64,000 nt of DNA, from positions 42,897,501 through 42,961,500 of the forward strand of contig NC_073339.2 of the NCBI RefSeq assembly GCF_027580225.2, in the 5' to 3' direction. A program made the translations under genes and the position numbers. Positions 58,755 through 64,000 of this stretch are shown piece after piece. The notes under the pieces are model-generated. The model was not told the origin of the DNA. It searched no databases and was given only the letters and a program-made list of their open reading frames with translations. Position 1 is the first letter of the stretch, and the number at the start of each line of letters is the position of its first letter. The stretch is from Misgurnus anguillicaudatus (Eukaryota; Chordata; Actinopteri; Cypriniformes; Cobitidae).

Positions 58755-59480
58755 GTATTTTTAAGGAAACCAGAACAGAAAAAAATGCAAAAGAAAACGA
58801 ATTTTATGTGAGCATATACTGTGGCATACGATGTGTTATTTTAAAGTTATTAACATACATTAGTAAACTCCTACTGCTGTATATCTCTGCCCTGTAAACA
58901 CTGCAACTACATTCGGCTGTCACATCTTTTAAGGGAAGTTTCATTCAAGCACATTTAGAAACAAAATTCAACCTGGAACACAGCCAAGGAAATGCATGTA
59001 TTCAAACTGAACATTGAGTTACCTCAGCTCTTTACATGCATCAACAAATTGATCTTGGCTCTTGGCCGAGGTATAGAAGTCTTTTGAACTAAATGACACA
59101 ACATTTAAGTATATTTGTGTGGATGCCCCATAAAATCTCACATACAATACAGCCAATTGTGATTACCTTAGGCCACATAAACACACACACACACACAAAC
59201 ACACACTTCTTTGTGCATGAATTCTTTGTCTATTGTTAATGCACTCAGTGTTATGGATATGCTGGTCCCATCGACTTCTGGAAGTCCGGCATGGATCCGC
59301 TGCCAACAGAAACAATGTTAACACTGTCTATTGCAGCATTCCTCAAAAACAGAGGAATCCACAAGAGTAATGAATTTCTTTCTGAGAAAGCCGACTTGTG
59401 AGCAGACACTTTCTTTAATGCTTCAGTCCTTTCAGAAAACATTACTGGAACCCAGAGATCAGAACTATCGGGCCGGGTTT
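58755..59480. other. intron 1, nothing recognised
   Basis: A short (AC)-rich patch near 59180; otherwise AT-rich, no gene. Confidence 0.5.
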
Positions 59481-59486
59481 GCCTGC

Positions 59487-59635
59487 ATTCAAATCTCATG
59501 TAGCTCGATTGGTAAAGCTTTGTATGTTGGGGGTTTGATCCTAGGGAACACATATACTGATAAAATGTATATCTTGAATGCACTGTAAGTCACATTGGAT
59601 AAAGCATCTGCCTCACATGCATAAATGTCATTTAA
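59487..59635 (+). mobile_element. tRNA-derived SINE, degenerate full-length copy
   Basis: Box A-like TAGCTCGATTGGTAAAGC, box B-like GGGTTTGATCC, then GGGAACACATATACTGATAA and a tail CATTGGATAAAGCATCTGCC then CATGCATAAATG. The same family in inverse orientation is at 24108-24262. Confidence 0.8.
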
Positions 59636-59639
59636 ATCG

Positions 59640-61640
59640 AAAACTATTTTCTTGTCTGGATCTGAATATTTAAGACATTTTCAAGATCTAAAGCATGCAG
59701 CAAGTAGCAAATTTTCATTTTCCTGGTAAAAATGAAAGTTTCAGTGTAAAATCTCTGATGACTAAGACATCCATGGCTAACATTACATCATTAAATAAGG
59801 TAAGCGAGAGCCGCAACAGAATCAATATAGTGACATATTACCACATTACAACTGATTTCATTATTGCACTCATCTATAACTCAGCCGGTGCACTGCTTAT
59901 ATGCTATAACCAATTGAAAGCCTTTACTGAAGACAACTGCACCAATGTGTGCGAGTGTTAACCACTACACACTACAATGTTTGAACTACATAAATCCATT
60001 ATAAAGAAGGCACTGAAGGGGAGGGGTGGGTCGCCTAGGGCGCAACATAGGCTACAACTGCCACTGCTCGCAACAGTGAAATAAAGTGCACTTCAATTGA
60101 GCATTATAGTAATTGTGGGGAATTTTATAAGCACTCGGCTCAGTATGTTTCTGATGACTGAATCTGTGGAGTATCACATTGTATTGATTACATTTTGTCG
60201 AGTGTGTTCAGAAATCAGACCGCAGATGTTCATAGAGCTCAAGCAGTGAAAGTGTACAGTCATTTAATTCTTATTTATGTCATCTTAGCAAAGGCATTAT
60301 ATGTGCATCTTTTTGCAGGCATGATATTTATGAGTAAATGGCACTTGTTTTCATTACAAGTTTCATTGACTGATCACTGATCTGTATTAGTGGAAGTGAA
60401 AGACATTTACATTAAGGCTTTTGCAAATGACAAGGTATAATTTTTTTAGAATTTGTGCTCCATGGGTTCAAACCCATTGCAACGCAATGCTCTCACCCGT
60501 AATAATCTTAATATTTTCCTGTGACAGACGTAAAATATTTTATGCAAAAGATGTGTTTACATTACGAGAAATTGCTACCTTTCACCATAAGACACTTTAG
60601 AAACAAAACAGAAGCATGAATTGGTATAGAAACATCAGTTTAACCAAAATAAACCTGCAGTGATGCAGTAGAGCGAAAACGCGGCACAATATAATTTATC
60701 ATGAGCCTTTCATATCTTGTAAGTCTTGTAAAAAAGCAAACAGCCCGGAGAGTCAGTCAACAAGACTCTTTGTTTCAGATCTCTCGGCAGTTCTAAAAAA
60801 ATGCAACATTAGACGGCAAAAGTCTGACTCTTGCCCTGCAGTGCACATTCGGCAGAGCGTTTGTTTTCTGCTTTCCCACTGGCCAAATTCAAACACTTCA
60901 CTAATCCCAGCTGACAGAGTCGCTCTCTATTCTCAAGGAGAACAGATCGGACTCAACAACTTCATAAGTGAAGCAAACTCACTACCTACTTGCCACAATA
61001 TTCAGGCAAAGCAAAATGTAGGCAAAGGTCATGCCAACACAAAATTTCACTAATGCTAAACCATACAGATGTTTTGGTTACCAATTAGAAGTCGCAATAT
61101 GTAGTACTGTGTGTGATAGCAACGTCATGGGTTCGAGTCCATGTAGAAAGTTTTATTAAGCACTGAGTATAGTCTGTTTTTTAGGTTTGGGCAAATGTAT
61201 GCACACGGTCGAACGCACAGCTCTGCAAAGCATAGTCCTTGTACGCAGACGTTTGATGCATGTGCATTGCGACAAAATGCAGTGCATCTCCTGTGCTACA
61301 AACTACATTCATACTGTGCATATAAAATGGGATTTTATTTTTTAGCTTTAAAATGTACACTACTTAGGTCTGTCGCCATCTTCATGAAATCTTTTTATTC
61401 GAGTAAGTTAATTTCTATAGCACTTTTAACAATTTTGCACTGTAGCAAAGATGCTTTACATGCTTTGTACAGGCATGTATCAAATGTTTGAAATTAGCTT
61501 TGCGGACAAAAATATAATGGTTCCAACGTAAGCTTTTTCATTACAAAACTTTTATCACAGGAAATATGATATGGATGATTTTGCAATAGATAATTAAGGA
61601 AAATAAGGAAGAAATGCCAATATGAGTCCAGACTAGAACT
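59640..61640. other. intron 1, AT-rich with SINE scraps
   Basis: Box B-like remnants occur at 60466-60480 (GGGTTCAAACCCA) and at about 61090-61145 (GTGATAGCAACGTCATGGGT then TTCGAGTCC). No exon-like sequence recognised. Confidence 0.45.
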
Positions 61641-61644
61641 CCTT

Positions 61645-62090
61645 TCAACTCTTTTAAAAAACGCTTCCCTGCCAATGACGAGTATTTGCGGCTTTCCGCA
61701 ATACTGCTATTATGCACCAGGTGGCACTCTTTCACAAGTTATTAAACTCTGAGTATTGCCTAGGGCAAAAAGCTATGTCCGTGAATGTTTCAAGGATCGC
61801 TTTGCATCTGATCTCTATCAAAAGTCCTTCACAAAAATGGAATTATTAATTGAATTAAATTTGGTGTTTTTGAAGAAACCTACCCATAATAATAATTGAG
61901 AGGTGATAAAAAGAGAACTAATGAAGGTAGGATGAAACTTTTTTTGAAAGCAGATGGTCTGCTCTTTCATTTGATATGTTTATATATTTTAAGAACATTT
62001 TCTGGAAGGCATTAAACTTTGTAAAAATCATGAAAAATGCTGGCCCTGGCTGGCAACTTAAAAAAAAAACGCTGGCGGGAAAAGAGTTAA
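61645..62090 (+). mobile_element. TTAA-flanked MITE, family copy E
   Basis: TCAACTCTTTT at the left (internally shortened) and GGCGGGAAAAGAG TTAA at the right. It shares CACCAGGTGGCACTCTTTC, AAAAGTCCTTCACAAAA and GGAAGGCATTAAACTTTG with the other copies. Confidence 0.8.
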
Positions 62091-62870
62091 AAACCATCTC
62101 AGGGAGGAACCTCAAAAAGCTTAAAAAAGTGGGGACACTTTTTGACAGACATCTCAGATGTCATGGTTTACCTAAATTCATCCTACTGTACATTTGTGCA
62201 ACTTATAAATAAGTGTCCTATGGCCACCATATACCTATAACACTGTTTTGATTTCTTTTGGATTTTTTTAAACTCCCATAACTCCCGTGTAATTCCATAG
62301 ATTTGATGACTTTACTGCTATATAGATAAAGCTTTGAAAGTACCGCAAGTAGCAACAGTCCATCGAGTGTAGGTTTGCATTTGGCACAACACGGTGACTG
62401 ACTTCTGCGTGTGCAGCAGTTCATAATAATAAAACATTATGAGGTTCAAGCCCTGACCTGGACCGTCTAACCTTAAATAGTGAATCAATAAATACAGAAT
62501 GGAGTGAATGAGAATGTCTGATATATGGTTATTACAGCGGGAGGCTATAATGAAGTCAATGGACTGAGAGTAATGATTCCTTTCACTATCACTCATTGAC
62601 TGACATTACATCTTTGACACTGCCTTCACTTCCACTGCCACAAGTTACGTACATTAGTGAAGGAGGATAAAATAACCTGAAGTTTATCTAAGTCAACACC
62701 AACCGTATGGTCAAAATCAGTCTTTGTCTTATTTGTTATTGCTTTAAATTGCTAGCGACTGTAAATCTCTCATGTATTTTTTTCGTAGTTCTAAACACTT
62801 GCATTCCAATTCATCTCAATAGCAATTGCTTGGAGGGCACATGAAGCCCTGTCAGTTGGTTTCAGTAACA
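62090..62870. other. intron 1, nothing recognised
   Basis: No recognisable gene or transposon edge. Confidence 0.5.
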
Positions 62871-64000
62871 ATAGGTGTGTTCGACATCAGCTGCGGCTGG
62901 ATGTAACCGATCGGAGAGATTAGCCGCTCGCAGGCGGGGAGGAGCTGAAAACAGAGACGTGTAGTCGGACATGCTGTGGTTCCCGTATTTTCTGCATTTA
63001 CGTCAGGCATGGCTGATCACGTGCCGTGTGCTTGCTTTATCGCAGTAAACATGATTTGTAAGATGTAAACAACATAAAAAGTGAATTATACTGTTTTGCA
63101 TGTCCGTGTATGAGCATGAATGGAACTGAAGAGGCTTACAGCATCTGTTTTTACAGAAATAAAGTTTAGCATAAGCATATATTATTTAAATACCAATGTA
63201 GTGGGGTCTACGTTTTTTATCCATTTTATTTTGATGAACATGACACAATAGCATTGCGACTACATGAAAATAGCTTTAACTGTTATAAAAATACAGATTA
63301 CTCGCGTCATCGTTTACTTTGGGGTATGTAAGTTTTTGCCTATCTTTAACATGTACTTATACTTACACACCAAAAAAAAATGTTAAATCGTGAATCGGAC
63401 CATAGTTGCTCTTTAAACACTCCAAAATCGCATACTGTGACAGTACTGAATTAGATGAAGTATCTACTCATCGACTTATAAAACTATATAGTATGAATGA
63501 ATTCGGACGTACTACATCCACCATGTTGATATTACACATTACATGACATACATCATCATAACAACAAGTTAGCCATTAACTGGAATGACGTTAAACTAGC
63601 ACAATTTAACACAGGGGACAGCTGTTTAACATTAGCGCTTTCGGACAAAAGAGTTTTTTTTACCTTAAAATAATGTTTCCAAAAACGATTCAGTCGTTCA
63701 TCCACTCGAAACAGGGTGAGCGGCACTTTCACATTCGCTTTGCAGCCCTCTTTCGGCCAAAACCGCACTAAAGAAGTTTCCACCCGTCGGGTTGCAGTCC
63801 TGTAGTTCGAGTGAAAACTACAAAAACTTGCTTTACGGCAGACCTACAATCCAATCAGAGCCAGCTTTGCTGCAGTAGGCTAAATTATTTACGACAGTGG
63901 TAATGGACAATTCCGCTTCCAACCTGTAGGGGGAGCAAAGAGCAAAAACTCTTTAGTGTTGCTTTAAATAAAACAACACCCTTCTTCTTCTTTTTTGTTG
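62871..64000. repeat. probable teleost interspersed repeats at window end
   Basis: Short repeat-like phrases (GGTGTGTTCGACATCAGCTG; TCGGACCATAGTTGCTCTTT; AGTGTTGCTTTAA) suggest two MITE-type elements, but edges and inverses were not clean by eye. A 75-residue minus-strand frame at 63556-63783 is probably repeat-derived. Confidence 0.35.

Noticed and set aside
54731..64000. erbb4 exon 1 (signal peptide and start codon)
   Set aside because: No minus-strand Met-led hydrophobic block with a donor in the right phase was recognised.

Overview
The window is vertebrate genomic DNA from a teleost fish, probably a cypriniform or other otophysan (lineage inferred from the repeat families; species not determinable). 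Its one recognisable gene lies on the minus strand: an erbb4-type receptor tyrosine kinase. Eleven consecutive coding exons, matching ERBB exons 2 to 12, run from 54730 down to 8356. Their lengths (152, 187, 135, 66, 119, 142, 114, 127, 74, 91, 200 bp) are the usual ERBB exon lengths. All splice sites are AG/GT and all phases join, giving 469 codons with no stop or frameshift. They encode extracellular domains I (L1), II (Cys-rich, with the dimerisation arm) and most of III (L2). Exon 1 (signal peptide) lies beyond 64000. Exon 13 onward (domain IV, membrane segment, kinase, tail) lies below position 1. The paralogue (erbb4a or erbb4b) is not resolved.

Layout from right to left, in gene order: part of intron 1 (54731-64000); exon 2; intron 2 (23.4 kb); exon 3; intron 3 (12.1 kb); exon 4; intron 4 (3.0 kb); exons 5, 6 and 7 close together; intron 7 (2.9 kb, mostly palindromic elements); exons 8 to 11 within 1.6 kb; intron 11 (1.8 kb, about three quarters nested transposon); exon 12; and at least 8.3 kb of intron 12.

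The introns are AT-rich and packed with non-autonomous DNA transposons. These include hAT elements with readable 8-bp target duplications, a five-copy family with TTAA at its ends, GGGCCCTAT-ended elements, fold-back MITEs and tRNA-derived SINE pieces. There are also simple repeats ((AC)n, (ATTTT)n, (AAT)n) and two satellite-like arrays: a 2-kb array of short GACGTC/AACGTT units in intron 2, and a 102-bp tandem array in intron 1 whose unit recurs inverted inside a nearby hAT-like element. No other protein-coding gene, tRNA, rRNA or CRISPR array is supported. The other open frames are short and mostly lie in repeats.

The best leads are the nested insertions that can be ordered in time, the long near-perfect hairpins that would form in erbb4 pre-mRNA, the CRE-palindrome array, the satellite-transposon link, and a CACT-ended element carrying what looks like a spliced coding exon. 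Nothing here is a clear new biological system. All calls were made by eye from sequence and remembered family features.
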